From NCBI GenBank assembly GCA_020630015.1, contig JAHDCF010000005.1, positions 53,448 through 117,447 on the forward strand: a stretch of DNA of 64,000 bases, written 5' to 3'. Shown here piece after piece: positions 1 to 9,384 of the stretch. The stretch's first letter is position 1. Every line of letters begins with the position of its first letter. A program made the translations under genes and the position numbers. This stretch comes from Planktomarina sp. GTDB lineage: Bacteria > Pseudomonadota > Alphaproteobacteria > Rhodobacterales > Rhodobacteraceae. A model generated the notes under the pieces. It was not told where the DNA came from and searched no databases. It saw only the letters and a list, made by a program, of their open reading frames with translations.

Positions 1-1028
1 GTCTTTTCTTCCATCGATAAAGGCGATTTCGCAGTTGCAGCAAGAAATTCCTCAATCTCGGCCACCAAACCTTCGTCAGAAGTGGCCATGATATGTTGAC
101 CACACACATTATCCAGTTTTTTGAAATCAAATCGGGCTGGTGATTTTCCAACACTGCCCAAATTGAACCATTCTTTTGCCTGCGCGTCGGTGAAGAATTC
201 GTCGTCGCCGTGGCTCCAACCCAGACGGGCCAGATAGTTGCGCATTCCTGACGCGGGATACCCAAGGGCCTGATATTCTTCTACGCCGGTTGCACCGTGG
301 CGTTTCGACATTTTCTTGCCATCGGGGCCGTGGATCAAAGGGATATGGGCGTAGATGGGAGTGGGCCAATCCATCGCGGCATAGATTTGCATCTGTCGCG
401 CGGCATTGTTCAAATGATCATCCCCACGGATAACATGCGTTACCCCCATATCGTGATCATCAACCACCACCGCCAACATATAAACCGGGCTGCCATCAGA
501 GCGCAGCAAAACCATATCATCCAGCTGATCATTGCGAATGGTCACATCGCCCTGAACTTCGTCTTTGATGATTGTCGCGCCATCGCGCGGTGCCTTTAGG
601 CGCACAACAAAAGGTGCATCCGGAAAGCTGTCTGGGGGGGCATCCCGCCAAGGGGATTGAAACAGGGTTGACCGTTTTTCGGCCCGGGCGGCCTCTCGAA
701 ATGTGGTGATTTCTTCGGGTGTTGAAAAACACTTGTACGCATGGCCACTGGCCAGCATTGCATGCGCCACTTCTGCATGTCTGTCTGCACGGCTTGCTTG
801 GCTGATCGGTTCGCCATCGTGATCCAAGCCCAACCATTTCAGGCCTGCGTGGATCGCCTGAGTGGCCTCTGGCGTTGAACGTTCCTTGTCCGTATCCTCA
901 ATCCGCAGCAGAAATTTGCCACCGCGGCCCCGCGCGAACAGCCAATTGAACAAGGCCGTGCGCGCACCACCAATATGAAGCGTTCCAGTTGGGGAAGGGG
1001 CAAAGCGTGTTACCACATCTTTCGTCAT
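1..1028 (-). CDS. gltX: glutamyl-tRNA synthetase, partial (3' end outside window)
   Basis: Cytoplasmic class I aminoacyl-tRNA synthetase that charges tRNA-Glu. 342 codons are visible from the ATG at 1028; the gene runs off the left edge without a stop, so the C-terminal anticodon-binding part is missing. The HIGH-type signature is HIGG at residues 18-21, just after the typical start [14 protein letters not shown]. The second signature KMSKRHG sits at residues 239-245, in the same frame, so no frameshift lies between them. The gene is divergent from comEC with about 70 bases between them. Some alphaproteobacteria have two GluRS copies, so a non-discriminating enzyme that also feeds tRNA-Gln is possible. 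Identity is secure; tRNA specificity is not visible. Confidence 0.96.
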   Translation of the reverse strand, partial: MTKDVVTRFAPSPTGTLHIGGARTALFNWLFARGRGGKFLLRIEDTDKERSTPEATQAIHAGLKWLGLDHDGEPISQASRADRHAEVAHAMLASGHAYKCFSTPEEITTFREAARAEKRSTLFQSPWRDAPPDSFPDAPFVVRLKAPRDGATIIKDEVQGDVTIRNDQLDDMVLLRSDGSPVYMLAVVVDDHDMGVTHVIRGDDHLNNAARQMQIYAAMDWPTPIYAHIPLIHGPDGKKMSKRHGATGVEEYQALGYPASGMRNYLARLGWSHGDDEFFTDAQAKEWFNLGSVGKSPARFDFKKLDNVCGQHIMATSDEGLVAEIEEFLAATAKSPLSMEEK

Positions 1029-1033
1029 GCAAA

Positions 1034-1049
1034 TTAACCTTTCGCTAAC
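1034..1049. promoter_or_regulatory. possible CtrA-type box between gltX and comEC
   Basis: The sequence TTAA-N7-CTAAC differs by one base from the alphaproteobacterial CtrA consensus TTAA-N7-TTAAC. It lies 52-67 bases before the comEC start. It also reads as two TAACCTT copies 11 bases apart. CtrA is known to control competence genes in several Rhodobacterales, which makes the position plausible. This is one imperfect match in an AT-rich spacer, so it is a candidate only. Confidence 0.3.
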
Positions 1050-1100
1050 CTTGGCGGGCAAGTTTTGAGCTTGATTAAGGGGCGCGGGGGATAAGGACAA

Positions 1101-3116
1101 GTGCAACGAGGGGCTTCTCTGGTTCGGTTTATCGAACTTCAGGCCACGCGCCGCTTTTTATGGAGCCCCGTTTTCTTTGGTATTGGAATCTCTTTGTATT
1201 TTGCGGTGCACAGAGAACCTGAACAAATCGTATTATGGGCCATGCTGGTCGGTGCAGGCCTGTGTGTTGGGGGGGCGATCATCATCCGTGGATTGATGGG
1301 GGTCGCAGTGATGTTTACCGCCGCAATTTTGCTAGGCTTTGGATGGTCGGGAATGCGCGCACGAATGGTGGCCGAACCGGTGCTTTGGCAACGATATTAC
1401 GGGCCCGTAACCGGCGAAGTTTATCATATTGATCAATCGGCCGCGGGACACAGGCGTGTTTGGATGCGCGATGTATATCTTTCGGCAAAAACCAAAGCGG
1501 GTCAGGTGGGACGCGCCCGGGTTTCCATGACGTCCACCATCGGGCACACGCCCCAAATTGGAGACATCGTAATGGTGTCTGCGCATTTGTCACCTCCACC
1601 GGGGCCAGCGGAACCCGGTGGCTTTGATTTCCAAAAATTTGCCTGGTTTCTGGGGGTTGGGGCGGTTGGATACGCACGGGCACCCCCGGTGTTGTGGGAT
1701 CGACCCAAAAACCCGACTTGGCAAATGGTTGTGTCAGATTTTCGGTTTCAAGTGGCGGATTGGATGGCGGCACGGATGCCTGAACGCACAGCAGGGATTG
1801 CCATCGCCATCACCGTTGGTTTGCGCCACAAGTTGGATGACGATGTCACGGCATCACTGCGTCAGGCGAATTTGGCGCATCTTTTGGCCATATCGGGTTT
1901 GCACATGGGTTTGATGACGGCGCTGGTGTTTGCGGTTGTCCGGTTTTTGTTGATTTTGAATATGCGGATCGCCCTTTATGCCCCCGTCAAACAGATCGCG
2001 GCGGGGGTCGCGTTAATCTTTGGGTTTGGCTATCTGTTGCTGTCAGGGCAAAGCATCGCGACGGAACGGGCCTTTGTTATGGCGTCTGTTGTGTTTGTGG
2101 CAATCATTCTGTCACGTCGGGCCTTAACCTTGCGGGCCTTGGCGCTTGCTGCGTGGATTGTCTTGTTATTGCGGCCCGAGGCGTTGATATCGCCTGGGTT
2201 TCAAATGTCATTTGCCGCAACTTTGGGATTGATCTGCGGGTTTGACGCTTTGCAGAGAACCCGACTTGCAAAAATGAACCGGGTGATCCGATGGGTTGCG
2301 AACGCCATCGCGTCTGCCGCGTTTGCGGGAATGGCCACAGCCCCCTTTGCGGCGGCGCATTTCAACTTGATGCCACATTATGGTGTCATCGCAAATTTCT
2401 TTGCCATCCCGATTATGGCTTTTGTCGTGATGCCGGGTGCGTTGGCCACCTCGATCCTTGGCCCGCTGGGTGGGGGGGGCTTGGGCGTGTTCGTGATGGA
2501 TTTTGGATTGAACTGGATCCTTCAGATCGCCCAGTTTGTGTCAGGGTTGGATGGGGCGGTCAGTCTGATCAAGGCCCCGCAACCGGGAACGTTGGCCCTG
2601 ATTGGGGGGGGGATGTGTGTTGGCCTGTTGGCTTTGGGGTGGTTGCGGGCGGTGGGTGCCGGTCTTTTGGTGTGTGCCACCCTTTGGTGGGCAACCACAC
2701 CACGCCCGGATGTATTGATCGCCGATACAGCAAATCTGGCGGGGATATTGGGGCCAGAGGGGCGGGTGTTATCACGTGAAAAGGGGGCCGGGTTTGTCGC
2801 CAACAGTTGGTTGGAAAACGATGGGGACGATGTATCGCAAGCTGAATCGGCAAAGCGCCGGTCGGGGGGAGATTGGGTTCGTATCTCTAAGGCATTGCCG
2901 GCGGGCGCTGAAAATTGTGACGGGCCGATTTTTGTTGTGGCCTCATGGGATCGAATGGCCCGTTGCGATACCATCACCCTGTGGGACCTTTCCAAATCAG
3001 GGGCGCGGGCAGGGTACCTGCAACCCAATGGTACTTTGAAATGGAAAACGGCCCGCGAGGTTACGGGCCGTCGTCTTTGGAATGATGCTAAGATACGTCG
3101 TGCGCGCCTTCAGTAA
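1101..3116 (+). CDS. comEC: ComEC/Rec2 family DNA uptake channel protein
   Basis: Inner-membrane protein of 671 residues. Family members form the channel through which single-stranded DNA enters the cytoplasm during natural transformation. Visible features are N-terminal hydrophobic segments (about residues 15-90), a DUF4131-like periplasmic part (about 90-220), and the multi-spanning Competence domain (about 225-500) with the characteristic [18 protein letters not shown] stretch. The C-terminal 140 residues show no HxHxDH metallo-beta-lactamase signature, unlike the longer Firmicutes ComEC. The start is GTG at 1101 after an AAGGA-like site; an internal start is possible. The 3' end overlaps the lexA 3' end by 7 bases in convergent orientation. 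Confidence 0.9.
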   Translation: MQRGASLVRFIELQATRRFLWSPVFFGIGISLYFAVHREPEQIVLWAMLVGAGLCVGGAIIIRGLMGVAVMFTAAILLGFGWSGMRARMVAEPVLWQRYYGPVTGEVYHIDQSAAGHRRVWMRDVYLSAKTKAGQVGRARVSMTSTIGHTPQIGDIVMVSAHLSPPPGPAEPGGFDFQKFAWFLGVGAVGYARAPPVLWDRPKNPTWQMVVSDFRFQVADWMAARMPERTAGIAIAITVGLRHKLDDDVTASLRQANLAHLLAISGLHMGLMTALVFAVVRFLLILNMRIALYAPVKQIAAGVALIFGFGYLLLSGQSIATERAFVMASVVFVAIILSRRALTLRALALAAWIVLLLRPEALISPGFQMSFAATLGLICGFDALQRTRLAKMNRVIRWVANAIASAAFAGMATAPFAAAHFNLMPHYGVIANFFAIPIMAFVVMPGALATSILGPLGGGGLGVFVMDFGLNWILQIAQFVSGLDGAVSLIKAPQPGTLALIGGGMCVGLLALGWLRAVGAGLLVCATLWWATTPRPDVLIADTANLAGILGPEGRVLSREKGAGFVANSWLENDGDDVSQAESAKRRSGGDWVRISKALPAGAENCDGPIFVVASWDRMARCDTITLWDLSKSGARAGYLQPNGTLKWKTAREVTGRRLWNDAKIRRARLQ

Positions 3117-3808
3117 GTTCTGATAAGGCCCACCAATTTGCCACGCACCTCTACCTGATCTTCGGGGAAAACCCGGGTTTCATATGCAGGGTTTGCAGCT
3201 TCAAGCGCCACGGAATTTCCATTCTTGCGGAAACGCTTCAAAGTGGCTTCTTCGTTTTCAACCACAGCAACAACGATATCGCCGTTTACGGCTTCATGGG
3301 TTTCACGGATAACAACAACATCGCCATCGTTAATTCCCGCGTCGATCATCGAATCCCCTTTGACTTCCAACGCGTAATGTTCCCCTTTGCCACCCAACAT
3401 ATTGCCCGGCACCGGGATGTCGCGGCTGTAATCGGCAATGGCGGAAATCGGAACACCCGCCGCGATGCGACCCATCATTTTGACCGTCCCAATATCGGAT
3501 GAATCAAGCGGGATTGCCGCCGCAGGCCGGGTTGGTTTTGATCCTTCGATGACCCGTGGTTCAAATCCACGCGTCGCAGGGGCACCCCCCATGGATTCCG
3601 GCATTTTAACGATCTCAATCGCGCGGGCGCGATGGGCTAAGCGCCGGATAAAACCGCGTTCTTCAAGGGCCGTGATCAAACGGTGAATGCCAGACTTGGA
3701 TCGAAGGTCCAATGCCTCTTTCATTTCATCAAAAGACGGGGAAACCCCATTGGCTTGGGTCTTTTTGTGGATGAATTCCAGAAGCTGAAGTTGTTTTTGT
3801 GTTAGCAT
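3110..3808 (-). CDS. lexA: LexA repressor, SOS response regulator
   Basis: Transcriptional repressor of the SOS regulon that cleaves itself when bound to RecA filaments. At 232 residues it has the family's usual length. Residues 1-70 form the winged-helix DNA-binding domain. The Ala-Gly cleavage site is A117-G118 (GRIAAGVP). The catalytic Ser153 (KGDSMIDAG) and Lys191 (ATLKRF) of the S24 peptidase domain are both present. The ATG at 3808 follows a GAGGAG ribosome site; the frame stays open 25 codons further upstream but through the operator, so the shorter start is right. A perfect GTTC-N7-GTTC box lies upstream, indicating autoregulation separate from the moeA/trp genes. Confidence 0.97.
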   Translation of the reverse strand: MLTQKQLQLLEFIHKKTQANGVSPSFDEMKEALDLRSKSGIHRLITALEERGFIRRLAHRARAIEIVKMPESMGGAPATRGFEPRVIEGSKPTRPAAAIPLDSSDIGTVKMMGRIAAGVPISAIADYSRDIPVPGNMLGGKGEHYALEVKGDSMIDAGINDGDVVVIRETHEAVNGDIVVAVVENEEATLKRFRKNGNSVALEAANPAYETRVFPEDQVEVRGKLVGLIRTY

Positions 3809-3854
3809 GATCTGCTCCTCAGTCTCCCCGTGGACAGGGTAATGTTTTGTTAAT

Positions 3855-3869
3855 GTTCTACCCTTGTTC
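3855..3869. promoter_or_regulatory. SOS box (LexA operator), GTTC-N7-GTTC
   Basis: The sequence GTTCTACCCTTGTTC is an exact match to the direct-repeat SOS box of Alphaproteobacteria. It lies 47-61 bases upstream of the lexA start codon and 22 bases downstream of the moeA stop, inside the 82-base gap between the two genes. The position fits an operator over the lexA promoter and so LexA autorepression. Confidence 0.88.
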
Positions 3870-3890
3870 CCACTTTGTGTCAACTCTGGA

Positions 3891-5078
3891 TCAGATTGGA
3901 ATGAAATTCACCAAGGTTCCCGCAGTCGCCGTGGGTGCCTTTGGGGCGCGCACGACCAATGCATTGGCGGTGTTCAAAATGCTGAGAAGGCCACTGTCTT
4001 GGCGTTCGAAGACGGTTATTTTTCCATCTTCAAGTCGGGCGCGCATGTAATGTTCACGCGGGCCATTTGACCAAAGGTCATGGGCCAAGGGTGCGGCAAA
4101 TGTTTCGCGCGCCTTACTTGGCAGGCCTTGCAACGCAACCATCATGGGTTTGAGAAACACTTCACCGCACACCATTGCCGAAACCGGATTGCCCGGCAAT
4201 CCCACCAAAATGGCCTGTCCCAAATGCCCGGCCATCAAAGGTTTTCCCGGGCGCATGGCGACTTTGTAAAACTTTTGGTCCAATCCCATTTCCGCCGCTG
4301 CGGACGCCACCAAATCGTGGTCCCCGACCGAGGCCCCGCCGATTGTCACCACAAGATCGGCGTCGGCGGCCAAGGTAAAGGCCATTTTCAAAGATGCCAC
4401 ACGATCACGCGCAATGGGCAACAGGCGCACATCAGCGCCCACGGATTGCAACATTGCCGCCAATCCGAAGGAGTTTGAGGCGATTATCTGGTCATCCCCG
4501 GGTGTTTCGCCGGGTTGTACCAATTCATCCCCGGTTGGAATTATGGCCACTTTGGGGGCGGCTGACACCGTAACCTTGGCTTGGTTCATCGAAGCCAACA
4601 GGGCGATATCCGCAGGTTTCAAAAGACGGGGGGCTTTGATTTGATCGCCAATGGAAAAATCATTGCCCGCTTTTCGAACGAAACTGGAAGTGTTTTCACC
4701 ATCGACCAGCACTAAGGTAGAACCTTCAACGGAAACATTTTCCTGGATGATCACGTGATCGGCACTATCGGGCAAAGGGGCACCAGTAAAAATACGGACA
4801 GCGGCGTTTGGTGGCAAATCACCTTCAAACCGATGACCAGCGGCGGATTCGCCAACGATGGTCCATCTGGCATCAGGTCGAATTTCAGCTGCGCGCACCG
4901 CATATCCATCCATGGCAGAGGCATCAAAGGGGGGCTGATTTCGTGATGCGCTGACAGGTTCACGCAAGACCCTGCCTGCGGCCTTGGACAATGGGATGTG
5001 TTCGGTTGGTAAGGGGGTGACCAAATCGAAAAGCGCGGCAAGGGCCTCTTGAACTGAAATCACAGCTGTGCCTGCCAA
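3891..5078 (-). CDS. moeA: molybdopterin molybdenumtransferase MoeA
   Basis: Cytoplasmic enzyme of 395 residues that inserts molybdate into adenylylated molybdopterin, the last step of molybdenum cofactor synthesis. Visible family motifs are the N-terminal [12 protein letters not shown], the MoCF-domain PTGDELV, the [10 protein letters not shown] loop, and the MRPGKPLM stretch. Length matches the family. The start overlaps the moaC end by 19 bases, so the two are probably translationally coupled. Linkage with moaC, trpC, trpD and trpG on the same strand suggests one long operon read toward lexA. Confidence 0.95.
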   Translation of the reverse strand: MAGTAVISVQEALAALFDLVTPLPTEHIPLSKAAGRVLREPVSASRNQPPFDASAMDGYAVRAAEIRPDARWTIVGESAAGHRFEGDLPPNAAVRIFTGAPLPDSADHVIIQENVSVEGSTLVLVDGENTSSFVRKAGNDFSIGDQIKAPRLLKPADIALLASMNQAKVTVSAAPKVAIIPTGDELVQPGETPGDDQIIASNSFGLAAMLQSVGADVRLLPIARDRVASLKMAFTLAADADLVVTIGGASVGDHDLVASAAAEMGLDQKFYKVAMRPGKPLMAGHLGQAILVGLPGNPVSAMVCGEVFLKPMMVALQGLPSKARETFAAPLAHDLWSNGPREHYMRARLEDGKITVFERQDSGLLSILNTANALVVRAPKAPTATAGTLVNFIPI

Positions 5079-5539
5079 ATGCCTGACTTACCACCACTTT
5101 TCTTCAAAAGGCGGGTGGATGTGATTTCCATCCCCTTATCAGATGCCTTCAACATATCATAAAGCGTCAATGTGGCGATGGAGGCGGCTGTCAGGGCCTC
5201 CATCTCAACCCCGGTTTTGCCGGTCGTGCGTACGGTGGCCGTGACCGTAACGCCGGGTAAGTCGGGATCAAGATCCAAATCAACCGTCGCCTTGGAAATG
5301 GGTAAAGGATGGCAAAGGGGGATTAACTCTGACGTCTTTTTTGCCCCCATAATCCCGGCAAGGCGCGCGGTTGCCATCACATCCCCTTTGGGTGTGTCCC
5401 CTTTGGTTAACAACGCGAAAGTTTCAGCCGACATTCGAATGGTGGATTGGGCAATCGCTTCGCGGGCGGTGTCTTGTTTTTCACTGACATCCACCATGTG
5501 GGCTTCCCCTGCGGCGTTGATGTGGGTCAGCTTTGCCAT
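5060..5539 (-). CDS. moaC: cyclic pyranopterin monophosphate synthase MoaC
   Basis: Converts the MoaA product (3',8-cyclo-7,8-dihydro-GTP) to cyclic pyranopterin monophosphate in molybdenum cofactor synthesis. The 159 residues match the family. Conserved stretches include [14 protein letters not shown] near the start, PLCHPLPI in the middle, and [11 protein letters not shown], with a C-terminal KKSGGKSG. Three bases separate its ATG from the trpC stop and it overlaps moeA. Pairing moaC-moeA with trpC is a recurrent Rhodobacterales arrangement. No moaA is in the window. Confidence 0.96.
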   Translation of the reverse strand: MAKLTHINAAGEAHMVDVSEKQDTAREAIAQSTIRMSAETFALLTKGDTPKGDVMATARLAGIMGAKKTSELIPLCHPLPISKATVDLDLDPDLPGVTVTATVRTTGKTGVEMEALTAASIATLTLYDMLKASDKGMEITSTRLLKKSGGKSGIWQAQL

Positions 5540-5542
5540 GGT

Positions 5543-6355
5543 TTATGCCCCAATTGGCCGCAATGGATTGCTCAGCAATTTACGGGTGGCTGTTGCCACG
5601 TCTTCTTGACGCATCAAACTTTCCCCGATCAGGAAATTGCGGACACCATATTGGGCCAAATCGGCCAAATCTTCGGGTTCGAATATGCCACTTTCGCCAA
5701 CGATCATGCGGTTTGCTTCGACCATGCGTGCCAATCGACGGGTGGTTTCAAGTGTCACATCAAAGGTTTTAAGGTTGCGATTGTTGATCCCCATCAAAGG
5801 GGATTTCAACAAATGTGCCCGTTCCAGTTCAGCCTCATCATGAACTTCTAACAAAACATCCATGCCCCAATCCATTGCCGCGGCTTCCAATTCTGCGGCT
5901 TGGCCATCTTCGACCGATGCAAGAATGATCAGGATGCAATCGGCGCCCAAGGCGCGCGCTTCGGCCACTTGATAGGTGTCGTACATGAAATCTTTGCGCA
6001 AAGCGGGCAGGGTTGTTGCCTCACGCGCGGCGGTAAGAAAGCTGTCGTCGCCTTGAAAGGATGGGGCATCCGTCAAAACAGACAGGCAGGTCGCGCCCCC
6101 GGTTTCATACGCCTGCGCCAGGTCGGGGGGATTGAAATCTTCGCGGATCAAGCCCTTGGATGGGGATGCCTTTTTGATTTCTGCAATCAAACCATATCCA
6201 TCTCGCGACGCCCCGCGCAACGCGTCTGCAAATCCCCGCACGGGGCTGGCTGATCTTGCCTTTGCTTCTACATCCGCCAAGGCCACATCGGCTTTGCGTT
6301 GGGCCACTTCCTCCAATTTGTAGGCTTTGATGCGGTCAAGGATTGTATCGGTCAT
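5543..6355 (-). CDS. trpC: indole-3-glycerol phosphate synthase TrpC
   Basis: Fourth enzyme of tryptophan synthesis, converting CdRP to indole-3-glycerol phosphate. It is a single-domain (beta/alpha)8 barrel of 270 residues, not fused to TrpF. Catalytic motifs are [33 protein letters not shown] and VGESGI. The ATG at 6355 (MTDTILDRI) is four bases after the trpD stop; a further six upstream codons in frame overlap trpD and are less likely. Cotranscription with trpG and trpD is strongly indicated. Confidence 0.96.
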   Translation of the reverse strand: MTDTILDRIKAYKLEEVAQRKADVALADVEAKARSASPVRGFADALRGASRDGYGLIAEIKKASPSKGLIREDFNPPDLAQAYETGGATCLSVLTDAPSFQGDDSFLTAAREATTLPALRKDFMYDTYQVAEARALGADCILIILASVEDGQAAELEAAAMDWGMDVLLEVHDEAELERAHLLKSPLMGINNRNLKTFDVTLETTRRLARMVEANRMIVGESGIFEPEDLADLAQYGVRNFLIGESLMRQEDVATATRKLLSNPLRPIGA

Positions 6356-6359
6356 GTCG

Positions 6360-7379
6360 TTACCCCGCAGCACTGGTCAAAGTTGCCAACGCCGTGACCT
6401 TTTCTTTGGCGGCGCCGCTGTCGATCGCGGCTTCGGCCAATGCAACACCATCTTTCAGGTCATCGCATTTGTCTGCGATCATAAGGGCCGCGGCGGCATT
6501 CAACAAAACTGCGTCACGATAGGCTGACTTTTCACCATCCAAAAGCGCGGCAAACGCCTTTCCGTTGTCTTCGGGACTCCCGCCAAGAATGGCCGATAAA
6601 GGATGAACGGGAAGGCCAGCTTGTTCTGGGTGAACTTCCTTGGATTTGATGTTGCCGTTTTCCAACGCGGCGACCTGCGTGGTTCCTGTGATGGTAATTT
6701 CATCTGTGCCATCGCTGCCATGAACCAACCATGCTTTTTCGGATCCCAATTCCATCAGGGTTTCCGCCATCGGGAAAATCAAATCGGGTGCGAAAGCCCC
6801 CGTAAGCTGTCGCTTGGCACCCGCGGGATTTGTCAGCGGGCCAAGAATATTGAAAATGGTTTTTGTGCCCAATTCTTGGCGCACCGGCATCACATGTTTG
6901 ATCGCGGGGTGATGCATCGGGGCCATCATGAACCCGATCCCAATCTCGTTTATGGCTTTTTCCACAACATCTGGGCCGACCATAACGTTGATGCCCATTT
7001 GGCTTAAGGCATCTGCTGCGCCTGACAGGGAACTGAGGTTTTTATTGCCGTGCTTGGCCACTGGAACACCGGCACCTGCAACAACAAAGGCCGTTGCCGT
7101 GGATATGTTCAATGTGCCCATGCCATCGCCGCCGGTTCCAACAATGTCCATCGCGTCTGAAGGGGCCTTCACCGCGTTACATTTGGCGCGCATGACTGCG
7201 GCTGCGGCGGCATATTCTGCAACCGATTCCCCGCGTGTGCGCAAGGCCATCAACAATCCGCCCATTTGCGCGGGTGTTGCCGTGCCGTTGAACAGATGTT
7301 CAAATGCCTCTTCCGCTTGGGCGCGGGACAGGGGCCCTTCGCTGGCTGCATAAATAAGGGGTTTCATTTGATCGCTCAT
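6360..7379 (-). CDS. trpD: anthranilate phosphoribosyltransferase TrpD
   Basis: Transfers the phosphoribosyl group of PRPP to anthranilate, the second step of tryptophan synthesis. Its 339 residues show the N-terminal helical domain and the PRPP-binding motif [14 protein letters not shown], followed by the [11 protein letters not shown] loop. The ATG at 7379 overlaps the trpG stop by four bases (ATGA), giving translational coupling with the glutamine amidotransferase upstream. Confidence 0.97.
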   Translation of the reverse strand: MSDQMKPLIYAASEGPLSRAQAEEAFEHLFNGTATPAQMGGLLMALRTRGESVAEYAAAAAVMRAKCNAVKAPSDAMDIVGTGGDGMGTLNISTATAFVVAGAGVPVAKHGNKNLSSLSGAADALSQMGINVMVGPDVVEKAINEIGIGFMMAPMHHPAIKHVMPVRQELGTKTIFNILGPLTNPAGAKRQLTGAFAPDLIFPMAETLMELGSEKAWLVHGSDGTDEITITGTTQVAALENGNIKSKEVHPEQAGLPVHPLSAILGGSPEDNGKAFAALLDGEKSAYRDAVLLNAAAALMIADKCDDLKDGVALAEAAIDSGAAKEKVTALATLTSAAG

Positions 7380-7957
7380 GCCGCCACCGGTGTCATTTCA
7401 AGAAAGTTTTGAAGCATTTTGTGCCCATGTTCAGAGGCGATACTTTCGGGGTGAAATTGCACGCCCTGTATCGGAAGTGTTTTGTGTTGCAGCCCCATAA
7501 TGGTGCCATCATCCAACCATGCGGTAACCTCAAGGCAATCGGGCAGGGTGTCTTTGTCAACAACAAGAGAATGATATCGTGTTCCGGCAAAGCTGCTGGG
7601 CAGATCTTTGAAGATGCCTTTGCCGTCTGTGTTCATTTTGCCCATTTTGCCATGAACAATCTCATGGCAGCGCACGACCTTACCACCGAAGGCCTGACCG
7701 ATGGTTTGATGCCCAAGGCAGACACCCAAAAGGGGGGTTTTGGTTTCGGCGGCGGCTTCTGTCAGGGCAAGGCAAATGCCGGCCTGATCGGGATCACACG
7801 GACCGGGCGACAGCAATATCGCATCTGCGCCCATACCCATTGCCTCTTGCACGTTTAGGGCGTCGTTTCTTTTGACAACCACATCGGCCCCAAGTTCCCC
7901 CAAATAGTGAACAAGGTTATAGGTGAAACTGTCATAATTATCGATCAGCAACAGCAT
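7376..7957 (-). CDS. trpG: anthranilate synthase glutamine amidotransferase subunit TrpG
   Basis: Supplies ammonia from glutamine to TrpE for anthranilate synthesis. This 193-residue class I glutamine amidotransferase has its nucleophile Cys80 in [10 protein letters not shown] and the catalytic His-x-Glu in [10 protein letters not shown] near residue 170. It is the first gene of trpGDC-moaC-moeA and is divergent from the polysaccharide-deacetylase gene with about 130 bases between them. Its partner trpE lies 1.4 kb away across that gene, not adjacent. It could also serve PabB as in other bacteria. Confidence 0.95.
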   Translation of the reverse strand: MLLLIDNYDSFTYNLVHYLGELGADVVVKRNDALNVQEAMGMGADAILLSPGPCDPDQAGICLALTEAAAETKTPLLGVCLGHQTIGQAFGGKVVRCHEIVHGKMGKMNTDGKGIFKDLPSSFAGTRYHSLVVDKDTLPDCLEVTAWLDDGTIMGLQHKTLPIQGVQFHPESIASEHGHKMLQNFLEMTPVAA

Positions 7958-8088
7958 GATTTGATCAGCTTTCGATTCACTTCGTTATTGTAAAAGAAAC
8001 GCTCGCACTTGAATGTTTCATCGCGTTATAGATGGTCTTGTATTGCGGTCAGGGTCAAGGCCCTGTGACCAGCACAAGTGAGGAAAAC

Positions 8089-9384
8089 ATGCGTCGCGGC
8101 TTCATAACTGGGCTTATTTGCGGATCACTGATCGGATTGACGTTTTTGGCGTTGATTTCAATTATTGATCTCGCACCGGCAGAAACCCCACCCATGGTGC
8201 AAACCAACCCGCAGGAGATGCCCCAACCCATGGTTGATGCATCCTCGATCACAGCGGCCACCCCAACACAGGATATACGGCCCTCCGTTCAGGTTTCTAA
8301 AACCAAGGTCACTGGGGATTTAGGCGATCCAGTCGTTTTGCCGGATGAAAACAAAGTCGCGGTTGCACCAAATTTGCTTTCAGGGACTGTGGCTTCTTCC
8401 GCGCCTGCGGGATTGGAAATGCCCGAACCATCTGCCGCGCCGATGCTGCCGCAATTGGCAGACGCAACATCACAACCGCAATTTCGGGAAGTGGCCGTTT
8501 TGAACACGTTGAAACGTGACGGTCTGCCTTTGCCGCAGTTTTTAGCGGCGGAGCCCAATCCAACCGTGGCGCAGCCTGTTTCACCACCAGCCGAAGCGGA
8601 CTTAACAGTAGAACCTGAAGCCGACGCGCCAGAAACGCCCCCCAGCCCGATGGAGGAAGTGGCGGCAACCATCCCAGAATTGGTTCCCCAAGACCAAAAT
8701 TTTGAATTTGTGCCTGCCATTGATGCCTTTGCAAAACGTGTTGCCCTTGACCCCGAAAACCCAATCGTCAGTTTTGTTTTGCTGGATGATCCGAAGGTGG
8801 ACCTGAATACAGAGGTTTTATCAGCCTTGCCAATTCCGGTGACTGTGGCTGTGAATGCAAGTTCAAGTGATGCGGCCAAACGTGCCGCCGCTTTGGATGC
8901 CGCGGGGTTGGAAGTGGCTGTCACTGGTGATTTGCCCAAAGGGGCATCCACGGGCAATACTTCGGATGCGTTTTTCGCCTACGTAAATGCGGTGCCGACT
9001 GCCGTCGCTGTTGTTGGCGGGCAGGGGCTTGGGTTGCGGGGATCTGCAGCACGGCTTGATACGTTGCGGTCCGATTTTTTGGAAACAGGTCATGGATATG
9101 TTGCCTTTTCACAGTCCGCTGACAGTAACTTGCGACGCGCGCGTTCAGCAGGGGTTCCGGCCGCATATGTGTTTCGCGATCTGGATGCCGATGGTCAAAA
9201 CGCGAAAATTATACGTCGGTTCATTGATCAAGCCGCATTCAAGGCGCGCACCCAAGGACCGGTCATATTGATGCTGCGTATGCGCGAAGAAAGCATTCTT
9301 GCCCTGTTTTCTTGGGGGCAAAAAGATCGCAGCCGAACTTTAAACATCACACCGCTTTCGGCGGCATTGCTTGGCAATTTTTAA
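8089..9384 (+). CDS. divergent polysaccharide deacetylase family protein
   Basis: Envelope protein of 431 residues. An N-terminal membrane anchor (about residues 5-27) is followed by a long Pro/Ala/Glu-rich linker (about 30-210) that looks disordered, and then a divergent polysaccharide deacetylase (YibQ/DUF610-like) barrel domain (about 215-425) with VSFVLLDDPKV, VTVAVNASS and PVILMLRM strands. Family members are often placed near peptidoglycan-processing genes, but their activity is unclear. The ATG at 8089 has a GAGGAA ribosome site; an in-frame upstream extension to 8032 lacks one. The 3' end overlaps trpE tail-to-tail by four bases. A weak hairpin (8047-8070) lies in the leader. Confidence 0.8.
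   Translation: MRRGFITGLICGSLIGLTFLALISIIDLAPAETPPMVQTNPQEMPQPMVDASSITAATPTQDIRPSVQVSKTKVTGDLGDPVVLPDENKVAVAPNLLSGTVASSAPAGLEMPEPSAAPMLPQLADATSQPQFREVAVLNTLKRDGLPLPQFLAAEPNPTVAQPVSPPAEADLTVEPEADAPETPPSPMEEVAATIPELVPQDQNFEFVPAIDAFAKRVALDPENPIVSFVLLDDPKVDLNTEVLSALPIPVTVAVNASSSDAAKRAAALDAAGLEVAVTGDLPKGASTGNTSDAFFAYVNAVPTAVAVVGGQGLGLRGSAARLDTLRSDFLETGHGYVAFSQSADSNLRRARSAGVPAAYVFRDLDADGQNAKIIRRFIDQAAFKARTQGPVILMLRMREESILALFSWGQKDRSRTLNITPLSAALLGNF

Noticed and set aside
2291..2779. 162-codon alternative frame inside comEC with many Cys, Gly and Trp
   Set aside because: Composition is that of an out-of-frame reading of a hydrophobic membrane protein; comEC motifs lie in the other frame without interruption.
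8289..8957. 222-codon open frame on the minus strand
   Set aside because: It is fully antisense to the polysaccharide-deacetylase gene, rich in Ser/Thr/Ala/Gly from reversed Ala/Pro codons, has no recognisable domain and no ribosome site.
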